Of a DNA stretch of 64,000 nucleotides, positions 20,838 through 33,766 are shown piece after piece. The notes below the pieces were generated by a model. That model searched no databases. It saw only the letters and a list, made by a program, of their open reading frames with translations, and had not been told where the DNA came from. The stretch's first letter is position 1, and each line of letters opens with the position of its first letter. Source of the stretch: Chromatiales bacterium (GTDB lineage: Bacteria; Pseudomonadota; Gammaproteobacteria; Thiohalomonadales; Thiohalomonadaceae); contig QKFD01000100.1 in the NCBI GenBank assembly GCA_003251535.1, positions 1 through 64,000 on the forward strand, read 5' to 3'. The position numbers were made by a program, and so were the translations under genes.

Positions 20838-21308
20838 GTGAACGTAACCGCTACCCTCATCGGGCAGATGCTTACCTTCGCGGTCCTGGTCTGGTTCATC
20901 AATCGGTACCTATGGGACCCGATGACCCGGATGATGGAGGACCGCCGTAAGCGCATCGCCGACGGGCTCGCTGCCGCCGAGCGCGGCAAGCATGAGCAAG
21001 AGCTCGCCGAACGTCGTGCCAAGGAGCACATCCACGAGGCCAAGGAGAAGGCCGCAGAGATCATTGCCCAGGCGCAGCGTCGCGCCAACGAGATGATCGA
21101 AGAGGCCAAGGAGGCCGCCCGCGCCGAAGGCGAGCGTATCAAGGCGAGCGCCAATGCCGAGATCGACCAGGAGGTCAACCGTGCCAAGCAGGCGCTGCGT
21201 GGCCAGGTGGTCTCCTTGAGCGTGGCAGGCGCATCCCGCGTGCTGCGGCGTGAGATCGACGACAAGGCGCACGAGGAGCTGCTCAAAGACCTCGTAGCCC
21301 AGATCTAA
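20838..21308 (+). CDS. atpF: ATP synthase Fo subunit b
   Basis: 156 residues: one N-terminal membrane helix (IGQMLTFAVLVWFINRYLW) followed by a long charged coiled-coil stalk that joins Fo to F1 through delta. The length equals that of the E. coli protein. The start is GTG 20838, with AGGAG eight bases upstream. Subunit b acts as a dimer in the peripheral stalk. It lies between atpE and atpH in the standard order. Confidence 0.96.
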   Translation: MNVTATLIGQMLTFAVLVWFINRYLWDPMTRMMEDRRKRIADGLAAAERGKHEQELAERRAKEHIHEAKEKAAEIIAQAQRRANEMIEEAKEAARAEGERIKASANAEIDQEVNRAKQALRGQVVSLSVAGASRVLRREIDDKAHEELLKDLVAQI

Positions 21309-21318
21309 GGCGATCCCC

Positions 21319-21855
21319 ATGGCAGAGAGAACGACGATCGCACGTCCCTACGCCCAGGCCGTGTTCGAGCTGGCGCGGGATGCCAAAGGCTACAAAAAGT
21401 GGTCCGAGGCGCTTGCCATTGCCGCCCAAGTGGCAGCCGATCCGCAGGTCGAGGAGATCATCGACAGTCCGCGCGTTACCCGCGAGCAGGTGGTGAACCT
21501 GTTCCTGGAGGTGTGTGGCAAGGCGCTTGATCAGCAGAGCAAGAACTTTATCCGCCTGCTGGCCGAGAACCATCGCCTGGCACTCCTTCCCGAGATAGCG
21601 GCACTGTACGAGATCGCCCGGTCCGAGGCCGAAGGGACCGTCACCGCTGAGGTGACTTCCGCCGCGCCGTTGACCGACGCACAGCAGCAGGCAATTGCCG
21701 CTGCGCTCAGCAAGCGCCTGGAGCGCAAGGTGAGCCTTGAGTGCAAGATCGACGACTCGCTGCTGGGGGGAGCGGTCATTCGTGCGGGCGACCTGGTCAT
21801 CGACGGTTCGGTCCACGGCAAGTTGCAGCGGCTTGGTAGCCGGCTGCTCGCCTGA
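21319..21855 (+). CDS. atpH: ATP synthase F1 subunit delta
   Basis: 178 residues, soluble, links the b-dimer to the top of F1. The N-terminal helical bundle starts [14 protein letters not shown] and the C-terminal part ends with the family signature [20 protein letters not shown]. Ten bases separate it from atpF, so it is in the same transcript. Confidence 0.97.
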   Translation: MAERTTIARPYAQAVFELARDAKGYKKWSEALAIAAQVAADPQVEEIIDSPRVTREQVVNLFLEVCGKALDQQSKNFIRLLAENHRLALLPEIAALYEIARSEAEGTVTAEVTSAAPLTDAQQQAIAAALSKRLERKVSLECKIDDSLLGGAVIRAGDLVIDGSVHGKLQRLGSRLLA

Positions 21856-21875
21856 GCCCGACAGAGGACAACAAG

Positions 21876-23417
<1,542 letters not shown>

Positions 23418-23429
23418 GCGGAGGCTCTG

Positions 23430-25731
<2,302 letters not shown>

Positions 25732-25745
25732 AGGGGGAGTCTCCT

Positions 25746-26168
25746 ATGGCCATGACCATGCATGTAGATATCGTCAGCGCCGAGGCGGCCATCTTCTCCG
25801 GTACGGTGGAGATGTTCTTCGCCCCTGCGGTGCAAGGCGAGATCGGCGTCATGCCGCGTCACAGCCCCCTCATTACCCAGCTCAAACCCGGCTCCGTGCG
25901 GGTGGTGAAGCAGGGGGGTGAGGAGGATACCTTCTACGTCTCCGGCGGTATGTTGGAGATCCAGCCCCATGTGGTGACGGTTTTGGCCGACACCGCGTTG
26001 CGGGCGAAGGATGTGGACGAGGCTGCCGCTATCGAAGCGAAGCAGCGGGCCGAGCAGGCGATGAAGGATGCCCAATCCGACATCGACTACGCCCGGGCCC
26101 AGTCTGAGCTGGCCGAGGCCATCGCTCAGTTGCAGACCATCCAGCAGCTCCGCAAAAAGGCCCGTTGA
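25746..26168 (+). CDS. atpC: ATP synthase F1 subunit epsilon
   Basis: 140 residues. The N-terminal beta-sandwich contains VDIVSAEAAIFSGTVEMF, GEIGVMPRHSPLIT and VSGGMLEIQPHVVTVLAD; the C-terminal two-helix arm, which can inhibit ATP hydrolysis, follows. It closes the operon and is followed at once by a strong terminator. Confidence 0.97.
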   Translation: MAMTMHVDIVSAEAAIFSGTVEMFFAPAVQGEIGVMPRHSPLITQLKPGSVRVVKQGGEEDTFYVSGGMLEIQPHVVTVLADTALRAKDVDEAAAIEAKQRAEQAMKDAQSDIDYARAQSELAEAIAQLQTIQQLRKKAR

Positions 26169-26178
26169 TTGGGCCGTG

Positions 26179-26207
26179 GATCGGGGGTGGCGAGACCGCC
26201 CCCGATC
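26179..26207 (+). terminator. terminator of the atp operon
   Basis: GATCGGGGGTGG (26179-26190) pairs with CCGCCCCCGATC (26196-26207), loop CGAGA, followed by TCTCTCCTCC. It starts 10 bases after the atpC stop codon. Confidence 0.8.
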
Positions 26208-26313
26208 TCTCTCCTCCGCTGAAGGGATCCAGGATCCCAGTTCACTGTGTCAGAATGGGCCCCCTTGAACCGCCACCTTCCAGGCGGATTCCGGTTGCCG
26301 GCTGCCCAGAGTG

Positions 26314-27528
26314 ATGTCATCTCCTGCCAATCCATCTATCGACGTTATTGTGCCGGTCTACGGCGGTTTCGCGCAGACCCGCCGCTGCTTGGAGAGCGTC
26401 GCCCGCGCCCTCAATGAGCTGGCCTACGAGCTGGTGGTCGTCGATGACGCCGGACCGGAGCCCGAGGTGGGGGAGCTGCTGGACGAGCTTGCCGCCGCTG
26501 GACGCATCACCCTGCTGCGCAATCCCAGCAACCTCGGTTTTGTCGCCTCCTGCAATCGAGGGATGGCCCTCCATCCGCAGCGCGATGTGGTGTTGCTCAA
26601 CAGCGATACCGAAGTGGCCGATCACTGGCTTGATCGCCTCCATCGCTGCGCCTCCCAGGCGGAGGCGGTCGCCACCGTCACCCCCTTCTCCAATAACGCC
26701 ACCATCTGTAGCTATCCAGACCTAGACCGCAATAACGACCTGCCGGCGGGTCTGGGGTTGGCGCAGTTGGATGGCCTGTTTGCCGCCCAAAATAGCGGGC
26801 GCTCCCTGGAGATCCCCACGGCAGTGGGGTTCTGCATGTACATCCGCCGCCCCGCGCTGGTGGCGGTAGGGGGGTTTAACGAAGAGCTGTTTGGCCTCGG
26901 TTACGGCGAAGAGAACGACTTCTGTATGCGCGCCCGGGCCGCGGGTTGGCGCCACCTGCTCTGTGCCGATACCTTCGTCTACCACGCCGGTGGGATCAGT
27001 TTTGGGGAGCGCCAAGCCGAACTGTCGGCCCAGGCCCAAGCGACCCTCCGCCGCCTCCACCCCACCTATGCCGAGTCGGTGGAGCAGTTCATCGAGGCCG
27101 ACCCTGCTGCGCCGTTGCGCCAGGCGGTGGATCGCGCCCGCGCCCGCTTGGGCGGAGAGCAGGCCGAGCTGGTCTACCAGGAGCAGCTGGCGCGCCTCAC
27201 CACGTTGGGGGGCCGCTACCGGCACTCGCAGGGTGAATTGGCCCGGGTCGAAGCGGAGTTGGCCCAGGTCTACACGGCACTGGAGGAGGCGCGCAGCCTG
27301 TTTGCCGAGAGCCAGCAGCGGCTACTCACCGCCGAGCAGGCGCTGGCGACGGCGCAGGAGTTTGTCCGTCAGCGAGAGGCGGAGTTGGCCGAGGCCCAGG
27401 CCCTGGCCCAGCACCTCGATAGCGAACTGGAGAAGCTGAAGGGACATAACACGGAGATGGCCGAACACATCCAAGCGATCCACGCCTCCCGCCTCTGGCG
27501 CTACAGCCAATTCCTACGAAAATCATGA
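26314..27528 (+). CDS. family 2 glycosyltransferase with coiled-coil tail
   Basis: 404 residues. The GT-A fold opens with IDVIVPVYGGFAQTRRCLES. It has the nucleotide-sugar DxD-like VLLNSDTEV, an acceptor motif GGFNEELFGLGYGEENDFCMRA, and belongs to the GT2 rhamnosyl/glucosyl-transferase type. Residues from about 265 form a Glu/Ala/Gln-rich coiled coil, and the protein ends HASRLWRYSQFLRKS, the short tail motif common in surface-polysaccharide transferases. It is the first gene of a four-gene cassette with overlapping ends (ATGA with the next). The start could also be GTG 26311. No ribosome-binding site stands out. Sugar and acceptor are unknown; likely lipopolysaccharide or capsule. Confidence 0.88.
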   Translation: MSSPANPSIDVIVPVYGGFAQTRRCLESVARALNELAYELVVVDDAGPEPEVGELLDELAAAGRITLLRNPSNLGFVASCNRGMALHPQRDVVLLNSDTEVADHWLDRLHRCASQAEAVATVTPFSNNATICSYPDLDRNNDLPAGLGLAQLDGLFAAQNSGRSLEIPTAVGFCMYIRRPALVAVGGFNEELFGLGYGEENDFCMRARAAGWRHLLCADTFVYHAGGISFGERQAELSAQAQATLRRLHPTYAESVEQFIEADPAAPLRQAVDRARARLGGEQAELVYQEQLARLTTLGGRYRHSQGELARVEAELAQVYTALEEARSLFAESQQRLLTAEQALATAQEFVRQREAELAEAQALAQHLDSELEKLKGHNTEMAEHIQAIHASRLWRYSQFLRKS

Positions 27529-28697
27529 GCGACGATACCCTCCATCTATTCACCAGCATCACCGCCAACTACCTCCCCAAGGCGCGGGTCTTGGCGGAGT
27601 CGGCCAAACGGCAGCCGCAGCCGGTGCAGTTTCACCTGCTGCTGACCGATGACTACCCGGCGGATGCCGATCCCGCCAGTGAGCCGTTTGACTCCATCAT
27701 CAACGTCACCGAGCTGCCCATTGCCGATCTGGATCCATGGCTCTTCAAGCACACGGTGGTGGAGATGTGCACCGCGGTGAAGGGGTTTGGCTTCCTGGAG
27801 ATCGCCCGCCGTTTTGCCGCGCAGAAGATCTTCTATTTTGATCCCGACATGGCCATCTTCGGCGGGCTGGATGCCCTGTCCGCCGCCCTCGATCGCCATA
27901 GTATTGTGCTCACTCCCCACCAGACCCAACCGGAGGAGAGCGAAGAGGCGATTGTCGATAACGAGATCTGTAGTCTCAAACACGGCATCTACAATCTCGG
28001 CTTCCTCGGTGTGCGTACCAGCGAGGAGGGGATGCGCTTTATGCAGTGGTGGGCCGATAGGCTCCACCGCTTCTGTTATGACGACATCGCCGGCGGGCTG
28101 TTTACCGATCAGCGTTGGGTCGATCTCGCCCCGGCCTTCTTTACTGACCTCGGCATCCTGCGGGATCCGCAGTACAACGTCGCCACCTGGAATCTCACCC
28201 ACCGCAGCGTCACCGGATCCCTGGCCGAAGGGGTGAAGGTGAATGGGCAACCCTTGGGTTTTTACCACTTCTCCGGTTTTGACAGTGGGGCCCAGGAGGT
28301 GATGCTGAAGAAGTATGGGCGCGGTAGTGACACCCTATTTGAGCTGCGGCGCTGGTATATCGAGCAGTGTGAGCGCCATGGTCAGAGTCGGCTAGGCACC
28401 ACCCCGTGCCGCTATGCCCACTACGACGATGGCACTCCCATTAGCCGCACCCAGCGCACCCTTTATCGGGCGCGGGCCGATCTCCCGGCTGCCTTTCCTC
28501 ACCCCTTTAGCACCGCGGGAGAGTGTTACCGCGACTGGTTCCGCGGCAATGCCCAGGGGGCGGAGGAGGGGGCCGCGAGTGAGACCATCCTGCGCCAGCA
28601 GTTGATGGACGCCCGCCGCGAGCTGGATCTCATCAAACGCTCCCGCAGCTGGCGCTTGGCGCGGGCCATCGCCCGCATCGTCAATGTCGTGCGCTGA
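27525..28697 (+). CDS. GT-A fold glycosyltransferase (GT8-like)
   Basis: 390 residues. The N-terminal domain has the pattern of nucleotide-diphospho-sugar transferases: LHLFTSITANYLPKARVLAES, then IFYFDPDMAIF with the metal-binding D106-x-D108. Downstream are NLGFLGVR and GFYHFSGFDSG, the latter supplying a metal-ligand histidine in related enzymes. The end LIKRSRSWRLARAIAR repeats the SxSWRL tail motif of its neighbours. It begins on the ATGA overlap with the preceding gene and overlaps the next by 14 bases, so all four are coupled. The exact CAZy family and substrate cannot be fixed by eye. Confidence 0.78.
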   Translation: MSDDTLHLFTSITANYLPKARVLAESAKRQPQPVQFHLLLTDDYPADADPASEPFDSIINVTELPIADLDPWLFKHTVVEMCTAVKGFGFLEIARRFAAQKIFYFDPDMAIFGGLDALSAALDRHSIVLTPHQTQPEESEEAIVDNEICSLKHGIYNLGFLGVRTSEEGMRFMQWWADRLHRFCYDDIAGGLFTDQRWVDLAPAFFTDLGILRDPQYNVATWNLTHRSVTGSLAEGVKVNGQPLGFYHFSGFDSGAQEVMLKKYGRGSDTLFELRRWYIEQCERHGQSRLGTTPCRYAHYDDGTPISRTQRTLYRARADLPAAFPHPFSTAGECYRDWFRGNAQGAEEGAASETILRQQLMDARRELDLIKRSRSWRLARAIARIVNVVR

Positions 28698-30948
28698 TCC
28701 GATCGCTGTGTCCGGCGCCACCTGCCGTTTAGTGGTCCCCGTTGCCCCGGGTGAGGAGGGCTATCTCGCCACCACGGTGGCCAGCCTGCTGGGGGAGGGG
28801 GAGATCACCCTGTTGCCGCTGGGGCTGGAGCGGGCCACGGTGGTGGCGGCCCTGGGGGCATTGGCGAAGGTCCCGCAGGTGGCCATTGCCCCCACCGCCG
28901 TAGGGGCAGCCAATCCTTGGGCGGCGCTGCTGGCGACTGCTGCCCTACAGGGGACAGAGGGCGAGGGGCTATTGATGGTCCGCCCCGGTATTGAGGCGCC
29001 TGCCGGGCTGGTGGCCCGTTTTGCGCTGGCCGCCAGCCGCTCCCCGCGGCTCGCCCTCCTCTCGCCGCTGAACGATGGCGGTGCCCTGTTTGCCCTCTTT
29101 TCCTCCGCACCCACGGCGCCGCTCTCGGTGGTGGATGCCTGGTTGCAGCGCCACGCCCCCCGGCAGGAGCATGTGGTACCGGCCCTCTTCCCAGGGGCCA
29201 GCTACCTGAGTGCCGCCGCCCTGGCGCGGTTGCGGCCCCAGAGCGCCGACCTACTGGCGCTTCCCACGGCGGAGGCCGCCCACCTCCTGGTCACGCGGCT
29301 CGCCCCCTTCGGTTTGAATGCCGCACTGGTGGACCACGTCTATGTGGTCGATCGCTTTCCCGGGCGGGCGGCGGAGTTGGCCACCGTCGGGACGCTGGCA
29401 GATAGTCGGCTTATCGCGGAGGTCCACCCCCTCACCGGACTACGGCACGCGGCGCGCGATGCCCAGGGGAGCGGCCGCCTACTGCGGGTAGAGCCGTCGC
29501 CCGCCCCCAAGCCGGTGCAGCTCCACATTGCCCACAGCTGGGGCGGTGGCCTCAACCGCTGGGTACAGAGCTACTGCGAAGCCGATACGGAGCGGGAGAA
29601 TCTGGTGCTGCGCTCCATCGGTACCTGGGGCGCCTTTGGCAAGCGGATCGCCCTCTACCAAGGGGCGCAGATGGATCGACCTCTGCGCTACTGGGATCTC
29701 TCCTATCCCATCCGTGCCACCGCCACCAGCCACCCGGAGTATGCCGCCCTACTGCGGGAGGTGATTGCCGATTATGGGGTCGAGGCGATCATCATCTCCT
29801 CCCTCATTGGCCACGCCCTAGATGCGCTGGCCAGTGAGCTGCCCACCCTGTTTCTGGCCCACGATTTCTACCCGTTCTGCCCCGCAGTGGTGACCGAGTA
29901 CGACGGGATCTGCACCCAGTGTGCGCTGCCGCGGCTCACCGCCTGCACCCAACACAATCCGCAGAATCGCTTCTTCAGCAATGTCCTGCCCGAGGAGTGG
30001 CTGACCCTCCGGCAGGGCTTTGAACGCCAGCTGCGCGACGAGCGCATCCGCTTCGTCGCCCCTTCACCCTCGGTGATCGACCACTGGCGTAGTCTGCTAC
30101 CGGCCCTGGCGTCACGCCCCATGGGGGTGATTGGGCATGGCACCGACTTCTCCCCGCCCCGCCTCTCGCCCCCTACCACGGCCGAACCGTTGCGGGTGGT
30201 GCTGCTGGGGGATCTGGTGCCGCAGAAGGGGTTGGCACTGATGGAGCCCCTGCTGGAGCGGCTCGACCCGCGCATTGAACTCTATCTGGTGGGGGCGGGC
30301 GAGGAGGGTGAACGCTTTGCGAGGCGGCCGCGGGTCACTGTGATTTCGCGTTACCGCCACGCCGAGCTGTTTGATCATCTGGCCGCGATTCAACCCCATG
30401 TGGGGCTGCTGCTCTCCGTCTGGCCCGAGACCTTCAGCTACACCTTGAGCGAGCTGTGGCTACTGGGCCTGCCGGTGGTGGCGACGCGGGTCGGCAGCTT
30501 TGCCGATCGCATCGAAGAGGGACACACCGGGCTGCTCTGCGCCCCCAATGCCCAGGCGGTGGCGGAGTGCCTTGCCGGGCTCCTGGCGGCACCGGAGCAG
30601 CTGCGGTCGATGTGGGAGACGGTGGCCCGTTTTCGGCACCGCTCATTGCAGGAGATGGTGGCCGACTACCACCGTCTGCTGCCGCTATCCCCTTTGAGTG
30701 CGCCCCGCTACTACGCACTGGCGGAGCGGGCCCAGCCTGGGGCCGAGGCGGAGCGGGGGGAGCGGGCGCTCTACGTCAATCCCCAGGCACCCTTTTCCGC
30801 GGTGGTGCTGGAGTTTGAGCAGCTCCTGCGGCAGAAGCTACTGGCCACACCGCGGCTGGCGCCTTGGCAGAAACGGCTCAGTCTGTTGCCGTTGAGCATG
30901 GCGATGCGGATCGCCCGGGGGTTAGCCCGGATCCGGCGCCGGTCATGA
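28684..30948 (+). CDS. large glycosyltransferase with C-terminal GT4 domain
   Basis: 754 residues. The first ~270 residues are Ala/Leu-rich and resemble a degenerate GT-A-like region with no clear DxD. From about 280 a GT-B fold appears: VQLHIAHSWGGGLNRWVQSY is the N-terminal Rossmann domain, LRVVLLGDLVPQKGLALM opens the nucleotide-sugar domain, and WPETFSYTLSELWLLGLPVVAT is the GT4 E-x7-E motif. A cysteine pair set CTQCALPRLTAC is unusual and may bind a metal. No C-terminal SWRL tail is present here, unlike its three neighbours. Overlaps the preceding gene by 14 bases and the next by 4. Confidence 0.82.
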   Translation: MSCADPIAVSGATCRLVVPVAPGEEGYLATTVASLLGEGEITLLPLGLERATVVAALGALAKVPQVAIAPTAVGAANPWAALLATAALQGTEGEGLLMVRPGIEAPAGLVARFALAASRSPRLALLSPLNDGGALFALFSSAPTAPLSVVDAWLQRHAPRQEHVVPALFPGASYLSAAALARLRPQSADLLALPTAEAAHLLVTRLAPFGLNAALVDHVYVVDRFPGRAAELATVGTLADSRLIAEVHPLTGLRHAARDAQGSGRLLRVEPSPAPKPVQLHIAHSWGGGLNRWVQSYCEADTERENLVLRSIGTWGAFGKRIALYQGAQMDRPLRYWDLSYPIRATATSHPEYAALLREVIADYGVEAIIISSLIGHALDALASELPTLFLAHDFYPFCPAVVTEYDGICTQCALPRLTACTQHNPQNRFFSNVLPEEWLTLRQGFERQLRDERIRFVAPSPSVIDHWRSLLPALASRPMGVIGHGTDFSPPRLSPPTTAEPLRVVLLGDLVPQKGLALMEPLLERLDPRIELYLVGAGEEGERFARRPRVTVISRYRHAELFDHLAAIQPHVGLLLSVWPETFSYTLSELWLLGLPVVATRVGSFADRIEEGHTGLLCAPNAQAVAECLAGLLAAPEQLRSMWETVARFRHRSLQEMVADYHRLLPLSPLSAPRYYALAERAQPGAEAERGERALYVNPQAPFSAVVLEFEQLLRQKLLATPRLAPWQKRLSLLPLSMAMRIARGLARIRRRS

Positions 30949-32039
30949 CAGAGGCGCTGCGCGGGGCGAGCGATGGGGCGGCGCCCTTGGTCAGTATCAT
31001 TATTCGCAGTATGGGGCGCCCCACCTTGGGCGAGGCGCTGGCCAGCCTTGCCGCCCAGCACTACCGCCCACTGGAGGCGGTGGTGGTCAACGCCCTCGGT
31101 GCCGGCCACCCCCCTTTGGCACCGCTGTGCGGCACCCTGCCGGTGCGGTTGGTGGCGGGTGCCGGGGCGTTGGGGCGCAGCGCCGCCGCGAACGTAGGGT
31201 TGGCCGCCGCCGCTGGCGACTATCTCGGTTTCCTCGACGATGATGATCTCCTGCTCCCCCACCATGTGGCGGATCTGCTCACCGCCCTTGAGGGGACCGC
31301 GGGGGCAGAGGCCGCCTATAGCGGGGTGCGGATGGAGGTGTTCGATAGTGCCGGCCACCGCCAGGCGGAGGTGGAGCTGAACCAACCGTTTCACCTCGCC
31401 AGTCTGCGTGCCCAGAACTACATCCCGATGCACGCCGTCCTCTTTCACCGCACCCTGTGGGAGCGCGGCTGTCGCTTTGATGAGGCGCTGGCGCTCTATG
31501 AGGATTGGGATTTCTGGCTCCAGTTAGCGGAGCATGGGGCGTTCGTTCACTGGGATCAGGTGAGCGCAATCTACCGCAACTATGGCCACTCCGGCTTCGG
31601 CCTGTGCCCCGATGAGGGCGCCATTGCGGCGGGCCGGGCGGCACTATTTGAGAAGTGGCGCCAGCGACTCAGTGGCGCCGAGCTGGCCGCGATGCTGGCG
31701 GCGCTCCGTGATGAGGTGATCCCCCGCCCCGATGGCCCCGCCGCCCGGCGCGTAGCCGAGGTCACCCATCAGTTTGGCGAACGCATCGCCGCGCTGGAGG
31801 AGGCCGTGGCCATGGCCGGGCAACTCGCCCAGCAGCAGGCCGCCGAGGGGGCGGCCTCAGCCCAGGCGTTGGCCACCCAGCAGGGTGAATTGGCCCAGTT
31901 GCAGGGGCAGGTGGCGCGGTTACAGTGCCAGCTGGCCGAGCGTGAGGCGGAGCTGGTTGCGCTACGCGCCTCCACCTCCTGGCGTTTAACCGCGCCACTG
32001 CGCGCCTGGCTGACCTGGTGGCGGGGTAAAGGCAGGTAG
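30945..32039 (+). CDS. family 2 glycosyltransferase with coiled-coil tail
   Basis: 364 residues. VSIIIRSMGRPTLGEALASL starts the GT2 domain, the DxD-like metal site is GFLDDDDLL, and the acceptor region contains YEDWDFWLQLAEHG (ED-W motif). After about residue 260 a Gln/Ala/Glu-rich coiled coil leads to the end STSWRLTAPLRAWLTWW, the classical tail of polysaccharide transferases. Start on ATGA with the preceding gene. It closes the glycosyltransferase cassette, which is convergent with the next, minus-strand genes. Confidence 0.88.
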   Translation: MTEALRGASDGAAPLVSIIIRSMGRPTLGEALASLAAQHYRPLEAVVVNALGAGHPPLAPLCGTLPVRLVAGAGALGRSAAANVGLAAAAGDYLGFLDDDDLLLPHHVADLLTALEGTAGAEAAYSGVRMEVFDSAGHRQAEVELNQPFHLASLRAQNYIPMHAVLFHRTLWERGCRFDEALALYEDWDFWLQLAEHGAFVHWDQVSAIYRNYGHSGFGLCPDEGAIAAGRAALFEKWRQRLSGAELAAMLAALRDEVIPRPDGPAARRVAEVTHQFGERIAALEEAVAMAGQLAQQQAAEGAASAQALATQQGELAQLQGQVARLQCQLAEREAELVALRASTSWRLTAPLRAWLTWWRGKGR

Positions 32040-32070
32040 GCGACGGCCCTACTTGCGTAGGGAAACCGCC

Positions 32071-32280
32071 TTAAGTCTGGAACACCCGTAGCACTAGATA
32101 GCCGATCGAACCCACGATGATCAGCCACCCCAACCCCTGGATCAGCGGGACCAACAGGGTGAAGGCGCGGGGGGTCCGGCGCGGATCAAACTTCTCCTCT
32201 ACGAGCCGCGGATAGCCACGGATGAACCAGGTGGCGATGGCGATGTTGATGGCGATGGGTAGTAGATCAAGGGTGTTCAT
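32071..32280 (-). CDS. small two-helix membrane protein of unknown function
   Basis: 69 residues. One helix near the N-terminus (LPIAINIAIATWFIRGY) and a second at the end (LIQGLGWLIIVGSIGYLVLRVF) are separated by a basic loop. No family recognised. It overlaps the Rof-like gene by four bases (ATGA), which supports that it is real and co-translated. Confidence 0.6.
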   Translation of the reverse strand: MNTLDLLPIAINIAIATWFIRGYPRLVEEKFDPRRTPRAFTLLVPLIQGLGWLIIVGSIGYLVLRVFQT

Positions 32281-32534
32281 ACGCTCTCAGCCTCATGCTT
32301 TTCGAGTATGTAATCGAGCCGGATGCGGTAGCGCTCCCCTGCGCTATCCTCCGCGTGTAGAAACTCCTCGCCTTGGCAGGTCTCCAGATCGCGGGGGAGC
32401 AGCAGGGCGAGGTGGTGGAGGCCAGCTGCATCACGCCAGTGGAGCCGCAGGTGGGTGCGGTGCATGATGGCCAGCTCATATTCAGAGTAGATATCGCAGC
32501 CGATGGGTTGGTAGTCGGTCGGCACTTCGCTCAT
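32277..32534 (-). CDS. rof: Rof (YaeO)-like Rho-binding antiterminator
   Basis: 85 residues. The N-terminal half follows Rof closely: YQPIGCDIYSEYELAIMHRTHLRL lines up with YQPINCDDYDNLELACQHHLML of the E. coli protein, and the end has the same RLDYI / RLDKI step. Rof binds the RNA-binding site of the Rho hexamer and blocks Rho-dependent termination. It is 15 bases downstream of hemW on the same strand and overlaps the small membrane-protein gene. Confidence 0.75.
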   Translation of the reverse strand: MSEVPTDYQPIGCDIYSEYELAIMHRTHLRLHWRDAAGLHHLALLLPRDLETCQGEEFLHAEDSAGERYRIRLDYILEKHEAESV

Positions 32535-32548
32535 CTCTCCCCCCTTTA

Positions 32549-33724
32549 TTAGTCCGGCAGGAACAGGGCGATCAGATCGTTGAGGAAGCGCCAGCCATGG
32601 AGGGTGGGGGCGATTCGCTCAGCGGTGACTTGCAGCATCCCTTTTTGCTCCGCGGCTTGCAACGTTGGCGCGATGGTCGCGGGCGAGAGCCCGGTGCGAT
32701 CGGCAAAGAGGGCCAGGGGGAAACCCTCTTTGAGGCGCAGGGCATTTAGCATGAACTCAAAGGGCAGGAGGTCCACGGCGATGGGGCTCCGCTCTGCCAG
32801 GCGCTGCGGCACGCTGCGGGCCAGGTAATCGTTGGGATGGGCGACACGCCGGGTCCGCTCAATGCAGCCGACAGCGGGGGAGGTGAGTTTGCCGTGGGCG
32901 CCGGGTCCGATACCAAGGTAGTCGCCGAACAGCCAGTAGTTGCGATTGTGCCGGCACTGCCAGCCGGCCCGGGCGTAGGCGGAGACCTCATACTGGCCAT
33001 AGCCGGCGGCCGCCAAGTGCGCCTCCCCCGCCTCCTGGATGGCCACCAGCTGGTCCTCATCCGGCAGGGCGGGGGGCGGTGTATGGGCAAAGGGGGTGTT
33101 GGGCTCCAGGGTGAGCTGGTACCAAGAGATGTGTTCTGGGGCGAGATCGGTGGCGATGCGCAGATCGCTCAAGGCGCTGGCGGGGGTCTGCCCCGGCAGC
33201 CCGAACATGAGATCGAGATTGAGATTTTCGATCCCCGCCCTTCTCGCGGCCTCCACCGCGGCCCGCGCCTCCTCACCGCTATGGATCCGCCCGAGGGGCG
33301 CGAGGGCCGCATTATTGAAGCTCTGGACCCCGATGGAGAGGCGATTGATGCCGGCGGCCCGCAGCTCCGCAAAGCGTCCCGCCTCCAGGGTGCCTGGGTT
33401 GGCCTCCAGGGTGATCTCCGCCAGCGGTACCAAGGGGATCAGGGCGCGGATCCCCTGTAGCAGGCGGTCCAGCGCCTCCGGTGAGAGTAGGCTGGGGGTG
33501 CCGCCGCCAAAGAACAGGCTCCCCACGGGGCGTCCCCAGACGGTTGGCAGATCGGCCTCTAGGTCGGCCAGCAGGGCATCGACGAAGGCCTGCTCCGGGA
33601 GATCGGTGGGCAAGGGGTGGGAGTTGAAGTCACAGTAGGGGCATTTGCGCACGCACCAAGGGAAGTGGATGTAGAGCGAGAGGGGTGGATTGACTCTGAG
33701 TTGCAGCGGGGGGCTAGGGTCCAC
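32549..33724 (-). CDS. hemW: HemW radical SAM haem chaperone
   Basis: 391 residues. The radical SAM cluster motif is C24-x3-C28-x2-C31 in FPWCVRKCPYCDF; FFGGGTPSLL, ITLEANPGTLE and NRLSIGVQSF follow as in all HemN/HemW proteins. The extra N-terminal cysteine of true HemN is missing, which points to HemW, a haem-binding protein that delivers haem to respiratory enzymes rather than an oxidase. The start is GTG at 33724, the only start close to the conserved region. It lies downstream of rdgB beyond a strong stem-loop. Confidence 0.92.
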   Translation of the reverse strand: MDPSPPLQLRVNPPLSLYIHFPWCVRKCPYCDFNSHPLPTDLPEQAFVDALLADLEADLPTVWGRPVGSLFFGGGTPSLLSPEALDRLLQGIRALIPLVPLAEITLEANPGTLEAGRFAELRAAGINRLSIGVQSFNNAALAPLGRIHSGEEARAAVEAARRAGIENLNLDLMFGLPGQTPASALSDLRIATDLAPEHISWYQLTLEPNTPFAHTPPPALPDEDQLVAIQEAGEAHLAAAGYGQYEVSAYARAGWQCRHNRNYWLFGDYLGIGPGAHGKLTSPAVGCIERTRRVAHPNDYLARSVPQRLAERSPIAVDLLPFEFMLNALRLKEGFPLALFADRTGLSPATIAPTLQAAEQKGMLQVTAERIAPTLHGWRFLNDLIALFLPD

Positions 33725-33766
33725 AGGGTGCGCGACTCCGGGCGGCGGGACAGAACGGTGGGGGTG

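Noticed and set aside
28684-29500. First third of the large transferase as a separate complete GT2 enzyme
   Set aside because: No DxD or other catalytic motif could be identified, so only a degenerate fold is suggested.
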